Positions 33,851 through 46,062 are shown, counted from the stretch's first letter. The stretch: 64,000 nt of DNA from Meconema thalassinum (GCA_946902985.2 CAMPQE020000051.1:1550001-1614000), one strand, 5' to 3'. The notes: a model not told the origin generated them from the sequence alone. Translations and numbers: made by a program.

Positions 33851-35030
33851 GTTAATGATTCAGTCAATCAACGTATAACGTCCGTAGAGCACGTAGAGCT
33901 ACTACAACCAACATTTAATTATACTCCTTGAAAAGCACAAAGAGCAATAACTAAACCCGTGCATTTAGGAGAAAGTAGGCTATAAGTTCTCTACTGAACA
34001 TCTTGTGACTTGAATTGCCGCCATATTACTAAGCTGTATGTGGGTTCAAACAGTGCACCGTTACATGCGGATGTTATCACATGTGACCTAGTGCGAGGTT
34101 TAGTGGTGAGTTATAAATGTTCATAAATTAATTTTAGTTCAATTTAAACTAAAAATTGCACTCCATTCTTCTAAACCCATGGCGAGACAAATACATTGAT
34201 CGTTACATTGGACGAATACATTGGCTGTTGCTAGGATAAACTATTTATGCATTGTTTAAACCTTAGAGAAACACAACAAAGTGAACAAATAGAGAGGATG
34301 TGAGGGGAGTGAGCAAACACCCCATGGTACCGTATACGTGGGGTTGGCGACATTGTATTTATCCCATAAATCACGCCTACAATGGCCGACATAACTGAAA
34401 CTCAGGTTATATGGGTGGGTTATAGACAGCGGAGGAGAAAACATCTAGGACATCATTTCCACAATTATTATTACACAAGGTATTTCGGCTAATTTAAGTA
34501 TTGTACTTGGTTCACCACTCCCAAAGTGATACCATATTTTTATGTGCTTCTTATAGTTAAACATCCCTACTAGACTTTTGTAAGCTTGGTCCAAAGTGCT
34601 CAAACAAACGGTCGTAAGAAACATTGCTACTATTTCTGCAACACTGCTGTGACGAACTTTGCAGATTTAGATTTAGAAATATATTTTCCTGTTATTATTG
34701 TTCCTGATTCATCTCAGGGCTTTGCTCCAACCCTGAGATCAGAATTAATTGGTCAGTCTCGTGAAGCAGTACTGAGAGGTGCTGAGTTTGATTCCCACCT
34801 CGGTCATCATGGAAGTGGTTTTCGTATGTGACACACCGTGAAGAGAGGGTACAACATTTTGGAACATCATGTACAATTTGGAGTGGATAACATTGGAATT
34901 GTATCAAGGAACCTACTTCCACCAGGAAATAGAACTGCCATGTATTTTGATATCTTACAATGCAAAGTGCCCTGTAATCAATTTGCAATACACAATATTA
35001 AAATTAGAATGGAATTAAGTAACGTACGAA
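33851..35030. other. Unassigned DNA with a possible SINE remnant near 34725-34815
   Basis: A tRNA B-box-like GAGTTTGATTCCCACCTC lies at about 34784-34801, before GGAAGTGGTTTTCGT. No gene is supported. The frames at 34586-34831 and 34838-35083 lack motifs apart from the Harbinger-like end described next. Confidence 0.4.
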
Positions 35031-35034
35031 AATG

Positions 35035-35100
35035 TCCGTTGTCAGGACACATTTGGGTTTCCTGGGTGTGTTGGTGGCATTGACTGTTCCTGCGTGGCCT
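35035..35100 (+). pseudogene. PIF/Harbinger transposase fragment, first piece
   Basis: One plus frame reads GFPGCVGGIDCSCVA. Harbinger (HARBI1-like) transposases carry FP...IG.ID.THV with the first catalytic aspartate at this place, so the motif is right but the following T-H is altered. It precedes 41049-41290 on the same strand in the correct order. Confidence 0.5.
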
Positions 35101-35277
35101 AAATGTTCAGATTATAAGTATTGTGTGGTCTGATTTACCAGGATTGTAGTTGATTGAGAGCAAAAAGAACAGAGTTGCTGTTATCTTAGGTGAAGCATGA
35201 ACTATACAGTACAGAGTCTTGAAAAGATTGTGAAACCTAGTCCTTTGTTATCACGTTAGAAGCCATTTGTCAGTATT

Positions 35278-35335
35278 AGATGATGATGATAATTGTTGTT
35301 TTAAGGGGCCTAACATCGAGGTTATCGGCCCCTGT
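35278..35335. repeat. Short dispersed repeat (GGGGCCTAACATC type)
   Basis: GATGATGATAATTGTTGTTT followed by TAAGGGGCCTAACATCGAGG and TTATCGGCCCC. This is close to the copy at 8172-8235. Confidence 0.7.
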
Positions 35336-35455
35336 CAGTGTTACCTTAGTAGGCTAAATGAAATTTAAATGCTTTTCAATTGGTCAACACGATTTTCCAA
35401 TTGCCAATTACAATTTACAATTTTAAATTATTATTGATATAAGCTCACTACGGAG

Positions 35456-37333
35456 CGCTTATGACTAGTTCTTCTTCGATGCACTTTTCCGTTCCCAATA
35501 TCTCTTGAGCCCTGCTGATAGTTTCTCCTCTCTCTCCTGTGAAAGGGGCTTCCGACATTTAGGGACTCTAGGTGGTGGGGTCCAAGAATCTATCATAGCA
35601 CAACATTTAGAACAATATTCTATATCAAGGTCAGCAATTCCAGCCGAATCCAAGTCCTTTAGTACTTCATTAAGCCACAAGCTTCCAGTCTTGTAGCTTT
35701 CAACGAAGGAGAAGATCTTCTTGGTCAGCCTTTTACTGTTCATTCGTTGTAGGTGCCCGTAGAACTTTAGCCTCCTACGTCACATACAAGTATTGGCTGA
35801 TTCTAACTGTCGATACAGCTCAGAATTAGATTTTAAACGTTAGGTTCCATCTGGAAGCAATCTCGGGCCATGGATTTTCCTGAGGATACGTCTTTCGGCT
35901 TTCTCCAGGTCATCCATGGTGCCTTTTATGTTCATCAAGAGGGTCTCTGCGGCATGCACAGTTTCTGTATCTTAGCATTCCTCGAGACTCATTTCTTGTT
36001 GTACAAATTGCGGGATAGTTGGTATGCTGCGTTGAGTTTGGTACGCCTTGCTAAGATGGAGGTGCCATCTCTACCATTGGGGTGGACCCATTCACCAAGA
36101 TAACGAAAGCGATTGACTCTTCCAATCGTTCCATATATGGTCGTCCAATGGTTGTTTCCGGAGAGCCAATTCTCAAAGTAATTGGTCGTATCGTAATATA
36201 TCTGTAATCCAGACTTCACCACTATCTCGTGCAGGGCTTTGATAGCTATGCCAGCATCCTTAGAGTTATTGGCTAAGATTGCAATGTCATCTGCGAAGGC
36301 AAGGCATCTGATCTCCATTCTTCGGATTCCAGGTCCAATGGCAACTGGTTTGATTCCTAGTTTCCGCAATGTGCATTCCCAAATCTTGATAACTTTATCA
36401 AGCAAAAGATTAAACATAATGGGTGAGAGGCCATCACCCTGTCGTACTCCAGTTTTGATCTTGAAACTCCGAGATAGTTCTCCTCTGAACTTTACCTTAG
36501 AGGTTGTAACCGCGAGAGTCTTTTTGATGAGGGTGCGTGTGTTATAATCCACACCTCGTTCTTGGAGTATAGAGAAGAGTGGCTGGCGGTCGATGGAGTC
36601 ATAAGCTTTTACGAAGTCGAAGAAAACCACAGTGATGTTCGTACTCCTTACTAGTTTTAGTTGGAGAACGGTTTTCAGATTGAAGATCTGCTCGGTACAG
36701 TACCTTCCGCGCCGAAGTCCACCTTGATATTCACCAATTGTTTGATCACATTGACTTTCTACATTGTCCAGTAAAATCCTGGAGAGCACTTTGTATGCTA
36801 TTGACAGCAGAGATATCTCCCGGCAGTTGCTGACATAACTCTGATCGCCTTTCTTATGTAAAGGGTGTATGATAGCTGATTTCCAGTCATCAGGAATCCT
36901 GCCAGTCTCCCAACATTCAATTAAGATCTGATATAGGGCCTCTGAAGTCGTATTTCCACCTGCTTTCAGGGCTTCCGCAATGATGCCATCTTCCCCGGGT
37001 GCCTTGTAGTTCTTAAGATGGTTGATGGCATTAGCAACTTGCTGCAAAGTTGGTGGGTTAGATGGCATGTGTATCTCTGGAGGATCTTCAACAGGCAATC
37101 TGACCGTGGGTTCTTCGCAATTAAGGAATTGTTCAAAGTAGTTTGCCAAAAGTTCCACGTTCTCGCGGTTGCTGGTGACCAGCTCCCCGGCTGAATCCTT
37201 AAAGTGAAGGCATCGTGGTTTATACCCAGAGAGTTCCTCTTTGAAGACCCGATAAATATCTCTGGTGTTATACATTTTAAATTCTTCATCCATCAAGCAG
37301 GGGTTGGTCTCATATTGAGTAGGAATCTTGGAC
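35456..37333 (-). pseudogene. LINE (family X) reverse transcriptase, 5'-truncated
   Basis: A minus-strand frame of over 440 codons starts inside the element near 37330. It shows NYKAPGEDGI, PLHKKGDQ, ISLLSIAYKVLSR, GGLRRGRYCTEQI, FFDFVKAYDSID (first RT aspartate), GVRQGDGLSP and LAFADDIAIL (catalytic FADD), and ends at 35989. Altered family residues include GDQSYVSNCREIS (usually N-YRGIS). A carboxyl frame at 35465-35743 (RLTKKIFSFVES, WLNEVLKDL) matches the tail of the LINE at 27290-29475. The endonuclease is absent. Its 5' end abuts another LINE running the opposite way at about 37333. Confidence 0.9.
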
Positions 37334-40300
37334 AGCGGGTGGAGTATTATGAGCAATATAGTGAACGGATAATTGTAGCAAAAATCAATACTAAACCTAC
37401 CTGCACCACAGCGGTACAAGTCTATATGCCTACCAGTCAAGCTGATGATGAGGCTGTTGAAAAGGTCTACGAAGAAATAGACGAAATTCTGAGGTATATC
37501 AAGGGTGATGAAAATGTTATAGTAATGGGAGATTGGAATGCTGTGGTTAAAAAAGGGAGAGAAGGGAAGATAGTAGGAGATTTCGCATTAGGTGAAAGGA
37601 ATGATCGAGGAAGCAGGCTGATGGAATTCTGCACTGAGCATGAGTTGGTCATAGCTAACACCTTATTCAATAACCACAATAGAAGAATATACACATGGAT
37701 GAGACCAGGAGATACAGGGCGTTACCAAATCGACTTCATTATGGTCAAGCAGAGGTTTCGAAACCAGATTTTGGATTGTAAAACATAACCTGGTGCTGAC
37801 ATAAACTCTGACCACAATCTGGTTGTAATGAAATGCAGATTAAAGTTGAAGAAACTGAAGAAAAGTCAAAAGCCAAAAAGGTGGGCAATAGACAGACTGA
37901 AAGTAAAGGATGTAAACGAAAGATTCAAGAAGAGTATAAAGGAAGGACTAATGAAAAACCCTAAACAAACTTCAATTGCAGACGAATGGGCACTTTTGAA
38001 GAATGAAATAACAAAATCCGCAGAAGAAAACATTGGTAGGAAAGAAAGAATAGGTAGATAACCATGGATCACTCAGGATATACTAGAATTGATGGATGAA
38101 AGGCGGAAACACAAGAATGTAAGAGATGAAAAGGGGAAAGCAGAATACAGACGTCTGAGAAATGAGGTTAACAAGAAGTGCAAGGAAGCGAAAGAAGAAT
38201 GGTTGAAAGAGAAATGTGCAGGTATAGAAAATTGTCTGAAATTAGGAAAAGTAGACACAGCTTATCGAAAGATTAAGAATACTTTCGGGGAAAAGAAGAC
38301 CAAGTGCTGTAATATTAAGGACACATATGGAAAGCCTCTAACAGATGGGGAAGAAAAGGTTGAGAGATGGAAAGCTAACATAGAGAGTTTGTATCAGGGA
38401 AAGGAGATTGAGAATCATGTAATGGAAAGGGAGGAGGAAATTGATGAGGATGCGAAAAGAGATTTAATATTGAGATCAGAATTTGATAGAGCTTTGGAAG
38501 ACTTAAGTAGGAACAAAGCACCAGGCATAGATGATATACCGATTGAGTTGCTACGCTGCATAGGAGGTGAAGGTCTGATCAGGTTATTTCACTTGGTGTG
38601 TAGGATTTATGAGACAGGTGAGGTACCCCTGATTTCAAGATGAATGTAATCATCCCTATACCAAAGAAAGTGGGAGCTGACAGATGTCAAGATTACCGTA
38701 CGATCAGCTTGATTACTCATGCTTCAAAGATCCTGTCTAGAATAATTTACAAGAGGATTGAAAGCCAGATAGAAACGGAGTTGGGTGAAGACCAGTTTGG
38801 TTTCAGGAGAAATGTAGGAACAAGGGAAGCTGTACTAAGTCTTAGGCTGATTTTGGAAGGTAGAATAAGGAAAGATAAGTGAACGTTCATGGCATTTGTA
38901 GACTTAGAAAAGGCTTTTGATAACGTTGATTGGACTAAATTGTTTGACATTTTGAAATCTATTGGAATAAAGTTCAGGGATAGGAGGGTAATCTACAATC
39001 TATACAGAAACCAGACAGCAGTCACTCGAGGTGAAGGACATGAGAGAGAAGCTGGTATTCAGAAAGGTGTTAGGCATGGCTGCAACTTATCACCCATACT
39101 TTTCAATCTTGACATTGAACAAGCAATGAAGGAAATCAGAGAAAAATTTAAAGTGGGAGTGAAGATTCAAGGAGAAATAATTTCAACTCTGAGATTTGCT
39201 GATGACATCGTCATCTTGGCCGACAAGCCTGAGGATTTGAATGAGTTTTTGAATGGTATGGACTCCGTCTTACGGAAATAATTCATGATGATAATTAATA
39301 AATGTAAAACAAAAATACTGGAATGCAGCCGAAATAAATCAGAAACCTCTATGGAGATCAATTTGGCAGGTGAAAAGCTGAAGGAAGTAGGAGACTTCTG
39401 TTACTTAGGAAGCAGAATAACCAGTGAAGGACGAAGCAAAGAGGTTATAAAAATTAGGTTGTCTCAGGCAAAGAAAGCATTCCAACAAAAAAGGAATCTG
39501 TTGACATCGAATATAGATTTAGGTATTAGGAAGTCATTTCTGAAAGCCTTTGTCTGGAGCGTGGCGCTCTATGGAAGTGAATGTTGGACTATTGGTGCAG
39601 CAGAAAAGAGGAGAATTGAAGTTTTGAAATGTGGTGTTACAGGAGAATGATGAAGATCAGATGGGTAGATAGGCTTACAAACGAAGAGGTATTAAGACGA
39701 GTGGGAGAGGAAATATATTTCTGGCGACTGTTAATGAAGAGAAGAGATAGGTTAGTAGGACATATTGTTACGTGCCACCCCCTAGTGGCAAGTTCCGTTA
39801 ACTGGTACGGTGGGTGAAAGCACAAACACAATTGTTCCTTTAAAGGAAAGTTATCTTTATTGCTTGCAGGTCAGAAATATACACCGTACAATAAGCAGAT
39901 AGAAACAATAGCTGTCTTACAGAATCTCCCTCCTGTATGGAGCCCGACTCACCCTTTCACTCGGCCTTGCAGTTAATCCTCTCGCTAATGAGGTGGTCCC
40001 GTACGCTGGCTGGAAACAGCTGCACAAAGTCTGTCACTCACTGTTTCGCAATTCACCACAATGACCTCTGTCGCACTAGGTAAGAACACACTCTTCAATA
40101 CACAGCCTCTCCGTATGATTCACACTCCTTCACTGTCAAGAGAATCAGCTTCACAAGGGTTTCGCAAGTCACGTCACCAACAACTGTCGCTCAAGGTAAA
40201 CGCTCGCACTAGCTCGAAAAACACACACACACTGCTTGACAGGTCGCTCTTATATAGCAGGCCGGTGACTCAATAAATGCTTCTAGACCCATCCAGGGTT

Positions 40301-40695
40301 CACGGCTTCTCGAGGTTTCCATCACTGGGTGGGTCACGAATTTTCTGGACCATCCCTTTGTCCTAGTAATCCTGTTGCATAAGGCACACGCAATACACTG
40401 AGGCAGAGAACAGCCCAGCCCGGGGGGCAGTTGTGACTCATGCGGCGAGCGATGAAACAAACTCACAGCCGTAACACTATACTAAGACACCCAGGTATAG
40501 CAAGCTTAGTTATGGAAGGAAGGGTCGAGGACAAGAACTCTTGGGGTAGACCAAGGTTTGAATATATTAAACAGATTGCCTTGGATGTAGGGTGTGGTAG
40601 CTATGTAGAGATGAAACGATTAGCTCAGGACAGGGAGGCATGGAGCGCTGCATCAAACCAGTCAAAAGACTGAAGACTCAAACAACAACAACATC
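37333..40695 (+). mobile_element. LINE (family Y, RTE-like), broken and interrupted by an LTR
   Basis: The endonuclease part begins mid-domain: VQVYMPTSQ, VIVMGDWNAVV (catalytic D, N) and, after a TAA at 37786, INSDHNLVVMKC (catalytic D-H). The reverse transcriptase follows with RNKAPGIDDIP, IIPIPKK, YRTISLITHASKILSR, FVDLEKAFDNVDW, GVRHGCNLSP and RFADDIVILAD, then the tail CYLGSRITSEG. Breaks include stops near 38059, 38640, 38881 and 39279. At GHI near 39765 the frame is cut by a solo LTR and resumes at 40480 with LRHPGI, ending SNQSKD stop. It closes with a CAA-repeat tail at about 40680-40695. The endonuclease type is the one often misannotated as craniofacial development protein 2. Confidence 0.92.
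39766..40476. mobile_element. Solo LTR inside the LINE
   Basis: The inserted 711 bases start TGTTACGTGCCA and end CACAGCCGTAACA, the common TGTTACG...CGTAACA ends of LTRs. Flanks are ATAT (left) and CTAT (right), a 4-bp target duplication with one change. Removing the insert and one copy restores the LINE frame GHI-LRHPG. A TATA-like CTATATAAGAGCG is present on the minus strand near 40255, suggesting minus orientation. No coding sequence is present. Confidence 0.82.
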
Positions 40696-41048
40696 CATCT
40701 TTTCCAGTCTTGACCTATTGTAAGAACTCTTCACACACCGTATGGTCTTGCTCGACAGTTTCCGCAACACAATCAAATTCTCCCAATCTAAAAAAATAAA
40801 ATAAAAAAATGTGTACGGAAGAAAATAAAATTCTCGTCTCATCGAACTTCTACTGTTGTTCCCACAGGTGTGTGATGCTCAGCTGTTCATGATGCTGCAG
40901 TATGAATGACCTTAACTCTTAAGCAGCATTTGCAGAGAAGGTTCCATGCAAGGCAGCCAAACAGCTGATAGGTTAGTATTTGAAGATGTTTGAATTCTTC
41001 TATCAATGTGAAATGTTCTTGGCAATAGTACTAAAGAAATAAGGTTGA
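40696..41048. other. Unassigned DNA next to the Harbinger remnant
   Basis: It lies between the LINE tail and the second transposase piece. An A-rich run is at 40790-40810. It could be part of the host Harbinger element, but no motif was seen. Confidence 0.35.
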
Positions 41049-41290
41049 CAGGTGATTCTGGCTACCCCAACGAGCCATGGCTGACGACCCCAATTTTAAA
41101 TGTTGCAGAATGTTCGCCTGAGGAGCGTTTAATGCTGCTCACCGTTCTGCCAGGAATGTTGCTGAGCGATGCATTGGACGTTTGAAACAACGTTTTCGGT
41201 GTCTCCTCGAGCAGCGGGTATTGCAATATGCGCCTGATATAGCTGGGAGAATGGTGAATACCTGGACAGTTCTTCACATTTTGTTGTAGT
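41049..41290 (+). pseudogene. PIF/Harbinger transposase carboxyl end
   Basis: The plus frame starts GDSGYPNEPWLTTPI (catalytic D of the G-D-S/A-G-Y-P motif). After a one-base loss near 41133 it continues NAAHRSARNVAERCIGRLKQ (E of the RN..ER.IG motif), RFRCLLEQRV, APDIAGRMVNTWTVLHIL, then a stop. This order is diagnostic of HARBI1/PIF transposases. It probably continued from 35035-35100 before LINE insertions separated them. The frameshift makes it nonfunctional. Confidence 0.85.
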
Positions 41291-41833
41291 TGGTGTAACC
41301 AGATAGAGAGGACAGCGATGATGATTGGGAGGAGGAGGAGGAACAATACGGAAAACAGGATGAAGCATATCGAGGTACATTTCATCCTGTTGTTTCTCTT
41401 CACAGCTTTCAAGATACAACTCTGCTTATTAATGGAATTGCCTGTCTTAAAATTAACTTTCATTAATAATTTAATTAATCGTAATATCCATTTGACCTGC
41501 AGCAAATGATGTTCTAATGGGAGGAAGGCACATCAGGCAAAGTATTGTAAGGAATTACTTCGCATGAGAAAGGTATTTTTTAAAATCTCATTGATAATAA
41601 GATGCTCACACACGTTATTTGCTTTCCATTATATATTTTCAACTAGCTATTTTGTAATTGAATGTCTTTAAGCAGCTTTCATAATAACACAATCCTTCTT
41701 TCGCATACCGTACCTGTTTTTGTGAAGAGTTGTCTAATTTGAACATTTACACAGAACAAGTTCCTGAATTGAATGGTAACTGTCAGTTGGTCAACACGAA
41801 TTCTATCATTATTTTCACCATCTTCAGTATGGG
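41291..41833. other. Unassigned AT-rich DNA
   Basis: A purine-rich GGAGGAGGAGGAGGAAC run at about 41328-41344. No gene supported. Confidence 0.35.
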
Positions 41834-42090
41834 GTGTGATGGCGCAGTGGTCAAGCTGCTTGCCTCTCACCAAGGCGACTGGCTGCGTTGCTCAGCGGTA
41901 ATCTTCTCTCCTGCTGTCCCCAAGGTTGCAGGATCTAATCCTGGCGCAATGAGCTGGCATTTGAGGGTGCGCAAATGCGAGGGAGGCGTGTCAGTTGATT
42001 TACTGGCTCGTTAAAGATCGCCTTCAGAGTAAATTTCCGGAACCCCAACGTCTCTAAAATCCACAGTTGTTAAAAGGGACGTATGAACTT
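41834..42090 (+). mobile_element. tRNA-derived SINE, near full length
   Basis: The head GATGGCGCAGTGGTCAAGC (A box) and AAGGTTGCAGGATCTAATCC (degraded B box) is followed by the same body and tail as 5489-5640, ending GTTAAAAGGGACGTATGAAC. A reverse-oriented head of the family occurs at 58741-58815. Confidence 0.78.
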
Positions 42091-43054
42091 TCACTGTCAC
42101 CGGGTTCGATTCCTGGTCAATGCATTTGAGATGTTCGAAGTGGTTCGGAATCCATATTAAAATGTAGGCCCCGTGGCTCTTGGTCGTGAGATTAACGGTC
42201 TCTTAAAACTACAAACTTTCTTCCTTTTATCTTCAATATGACGAGTTCATGAGTGCAAATTATGCTACATCTTGTAACTCTTAAAGAAAAATACATCAGC
42301 TAATATTTACCCACACACAAATCATCCTGAACTTTCACTCTCATGGTATTGGAATTACTGTACTGCTGAGGTAAATAGGGCTGAATGCATGCCCCTGGGT
42401 AATGTACAGAATATACTATAAGTTGGACTCATGACCGGCAGGGTAAATTTGCATGAGATTGAAGGGGAGAATAATTATAAAATTCAGTCCTTCAAAATGC
42501 TACCAACACAACGTAGCAATCCTGTTTAATAGATGGTATCATTACATATCTTTCCCGTGATTTCCGCAACGAGGAATTGAACCATATTTTGTGAACACAA
42601 GACGAGAGTCGAAGTGAAATTTACGTGGTATTTTATGTATCAATCTAAAGGGAAATATAGGCTATCATGGTTGAAGACTTTGACATGGATAATATCGTTT
42701 GAGTTGGCCACTGTAACTAGTGCACGTGCAGCTCGTGGTTTCCACGTTGCAGTTGTGGCTGAATCAGTAAAGTACCTGCCGGCCACGAAGGGTGAGTACG
42801 GGTATAATGGTACTTTGAATCCAGACGTAGGTATACTTGCTTGCTTGACAGCGTGTGCCCTATTTTAGTGGGGATGTAATATTGAGCCACGCCTACTAAG
42901 ACAAATGTCCATATTTATTAACTTACGATATATTCCTGTGAAGAGTGAGTTGAATTTTGCTGATGTATAAAGAGAATACGAACCAATCAGCAGGTTATGT
43001 CACTTGACCTGTAATGGCAGAAAGTTAAAAAAAAACTGACATGTATATATTAAC
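42091..43054. other. Unassigned DNA, possible SINE head near 42100
   Basis: ACCGGGTTCGATTCCTGGTC at about 42099-42118 is a good B box. GGCCCCGTGGCTCTTGGTCG follows near 42169, which is a tRNA-like start. They could be parts of two more SINEs. The frame at 42614-42868 has no motif. Confidence 0.4.
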
Positions 43055-43410
43055 ATAACGTATCGAAGTTTCACTCCAGAGCACCGGGTTCAATTCCCAG
43101 CTCAGACAAGAAATGTTATGCTGCTCTGAGGGGGGCATGGGGTACACTAAGCATCGTGGGGAAAAACTGAGAAGAGGTGGGTTCGATTCCCTCCTTAGCC
43201 ACCCTGGTCTTCTGTGGATTTCCACTTCTCCTACAGCCTATTGGCTGGACGGTCTCTGACATGCCTCCTTCCCAATCGTCATCTTAATTGCTAATACAAA
43301 CATTAGTACAGGCACCACTATAACACAAGTTATCAGAGAACTTCTACACACACCCAAGTACACGGGGCTAAATTACCGCGATGTTCTAGTTCCTCAAATG
43401 AAACAATAAC
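43055..43410 (+). mobile_element. tRNA-derived SINE (family of 61015-61365)
   Basis: Shows CCGGGTTCAATTCCCAGCTC (B box), AAAACTGAGAAGAGGTGGGT, TTCCACTTCTCC and, at the 3' end, AAGTACACGGGGCTAAATTA. These match the plus-strand copy at 61015 in order. Confidence 0.8.
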
Positions 43411-43979
43411 ATATCAAAGGAGATTCAGATTGACAGTATACTTGTTCGTGGGAATTTCCTATGATATAGTTTTGTTATTAAATTCTAACAAAATGAAGGC
43501 AACTCAATTTGAGGTGTTCATATTAAGATGTTTTGTGTAATATCGGATTCGAGCACTATGTAACGTTCATGGAATCCAACATGTACTAGTGTACTATTAC
43601 TAGTGCCCCATACTCTATAATTACGGTAACTGTGATCTCTAGTATCATTTCTGGCGTAAGACATTGGTAAAGCTGTCGACACAGACTATAAAACGTAACA
43701 TAAAAAAATTATAAACCTCTCCCCCTAAGAAGTATTGAACCCCAACTCTATCTATCCGCAGTCCAACGCGTTACCTTTTTAGCCACGGATGTTAATACGA
43801 TACGCATAGAAAGTAATAACTTTTTGCTTTAGACACTTGACTTTCTATATCTAAAACGTTCTTATCAGTTCAAATATTTTTCCTTTGTCGACAGGCATAA
43901 GAAAATGAAATGTTATATTCTTCTCTTTCGTTGTGATGGCTTTAAAATATGCAGCCGCTGTTAGCTTGAACGCATAAGC
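43411..43979. other. Unassigned DNA with a tRNA-like head near 43735-43790
   Basis: In minus sense GTGGCTAAAAAGGTAACGCG continues TTGGACTGCGG and reaches GGGGTTCAATACTTC, an A-box/B-box pair from a tRNA-derived SINE. Nothing else is recognised. Confidence 0.45.
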
Positions 43980-43984
43980 TTGAC

Positions 43985-45020
43985 ACCTGAGTATCATCCC
44001 TTTACCGAAGAAACCAGAAGCTGATATATGAGAAATTTACAGTACAATCAGCGTGAACGCTCAAGCTTTTAAGTGCTAGACTAGAATAATTTAGGGAAAG
44101 ACAGGGAGAAAGCGAGTTTGGTAAATATCTATTTTGTCTGAGTAAAACCGTAGGAACTGGGGAATCTGTAATAAGTCTTTGGTTGAACTTGGAAAAAAGA
44201 ATAAGTAAATATAAAAGAACGTTCATATTATTTGACGAGAGTGAAAAGGCTTTTAATGACGCTGATTGGAGAAATTTGGTTGACATACTGACCAGGATTG
44301 GAATAGAGGACAGGGAAAGGAGGGTGATCTTAAATATATACAGAAATCACACGTCAGTTATACGAGCTGAAGAACATACGAGAGCATCTGGTATTCGCAA
44401 AGGTGTAAAGCAAGGCTGCAGTTTTACACCCATATTTTCCAAATTAAACTTTGAACAGGCAACGAAAAAAAAATAGAAAAAAATCTTGTAGAATTAAATG
44501 TTCAACGATAAATATTCTCAACTCTGACCTTTTATATTGACATTCTCGTCATTGACGATTTAGCAAGATATATTCAGGCACATAATTAGAACATATAAAC
44601 ATTTAAAATTCAGACGAAGGAAATCTCCAAGCGCTATTGTCGTCAAGTAGGCAGGTGAATAGATTAAGTATGTAGGAGACTTTTGCTACTTAGTTAACAG
44701 TGATAGACGAAACAAAGATGATATAAAAAGTAGGTTCTCTCGGGCAAGGAAGACATTTTTATATATAAGAATGGCGTTGATATTAAATATAGATTTAAGT
44801 AAAAAAAAAACAGTTTTTAATTTTCTGGGTAGTGGCACTCGAAGGAATTGAAACTTGGACTGTTGTCGCAGCAGAAAATAAGAGGAAAGATGGCTTAGAT
44901 GTGTGGTGTAAACAGAGAATGATGAATATAAGATGGGTAGAAAGAGTGACAAATGAAGAGTTAGCAAAGAGAGATGTTTCTCAAAACGGGTAATACACAG
45001 AGGAATTTAGTAGGTACGAA
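43985..45020 (+). pseudogene. Decayed LINE (family Y) reverse transcriptase
   Basis: A plus-strand remnant aligned with 38640-39780: SVNAQAF-like start, FDESEKAFNDADWRNLVDIL, RERRVILNIYRNH and GIRKGVKQGCSF near 44220-44430. Later come CYLVNSD-like, WTVVAAENKRK and MMNIRWVERVTNEELAKR near 44850-44970. It ends with ACAACAAC near 45025. Many stops and gaps; it is a dead copy. Confidence 0.82.
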
Positions 45021-45084
45021 ACAACAACGTAATCATGATTAAAATTTTCTTAATTCACATATCATTTGCTTCTTGAATATGCCT

Positions 45085-46062
45085 ATTATTAGAAAAAATG
45101 TCTTCAAATGTCCTTGATGAGCTTGGCTGTCTTTGCATTTACTACACGACAAAGTTTTTCGTCTTTTATGGTTAAGGTTGTTTGTTCATAAATCTTGTTT
45201 GTGAGCAACTTCTACTTCTCAGATGGTACGCTAATCAAGCGTTTCACGGCTGTGGGATAGCATAAGTTTCTTCAAATGTCGCCCATGATTAAATTTGTCT
45301 TCGCACAGGTTACAGGATTATGTCTTCGTGCCACTATGGATTAGCATGTGTGTCTTCAAAGCTCCTCGGTGAATAAACTTGGCTTCGCACACGGCACAAG
45401 AAAATAGTCTCTCACCACCATGAATTAGCAGGTGTGTCTTCAAAGATCCTCCTTGGGTGAATGTGGCTTCGCACACGGCACATGAATATGGTCTCTTACC
45501 ACTATGGGTTAGCATGTGTGTCTTCAAATTTCCTCCTTTAGTAAACTTGGCTTTGCACACTGCACATTAATATGGTCGTTCACCACTATGAATTAGCATG
45601 TGTCTCTTCACACCACTTCTGTGGGTAAACTTGGCATCGCACACGGCACATGAATACGGTCTCTCACCACTATGGGTTAGCATGTGTGTCTTCAGAGTTC
45701 CTCGGAGGGTAAATGTGGTTTCGCACACAGCACATGTATATGGCTGCTTATCACTATGGGTTTCCATGTGTCGCTTCATATTTCCTTTGAAGGTAAAGCT
45801 GGCATCGCATACAGTAAATGAGTATGTTATCTTGACGCTATGAATCAACATGTGATCTTTATAGGATTCTTCCAGACTGAACTTTCTATAGCATAGTTTA
45901 CATGTGTATCGAGTATTACCACTATCGCTTAATGTATTTGTTTCCAGGTTTTGCTTGGTAGAACATTTTCCACTTGAGGGAGTGGTAGTATATTGTTTTC
46001 CACCATTACCTAATTCATATATCTTCATTGCAGCCGGATTCAACGTATCAGGACATATCGAC
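45085..46062 (-). pseudogene. C2H2 zinc-finger exon of gene copy B, interrupted
   Basis: A minus-strand exon opens at 46062 after acceptor TGACTATTTCAG and enters with one base before the first codon. That fits the 59-base exon at 62171-62229. About 60 residues precede the fingers. Finger 1 (CKLCYRKF...HMLIH) is complete; finger 2 has lost its first cysteine (FTVC). Fingers 3 and 4 (CAVC...HMLTHSGERPYS type) are complete. A TAA at 45569-45567 replaces the serine before finger 5, then fingers 5-7 are complete in the same frame. Another TAA follows at 45320-45318. Two degenerate fingers (CNLCEDKF, CSKCKDSQ) trail on. Either a pseudogene or a protein cut to about four fingers; it would bind DNA in the nucleus. 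The intact CAVC fingers look recently amplified. Confidence 0.85.
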
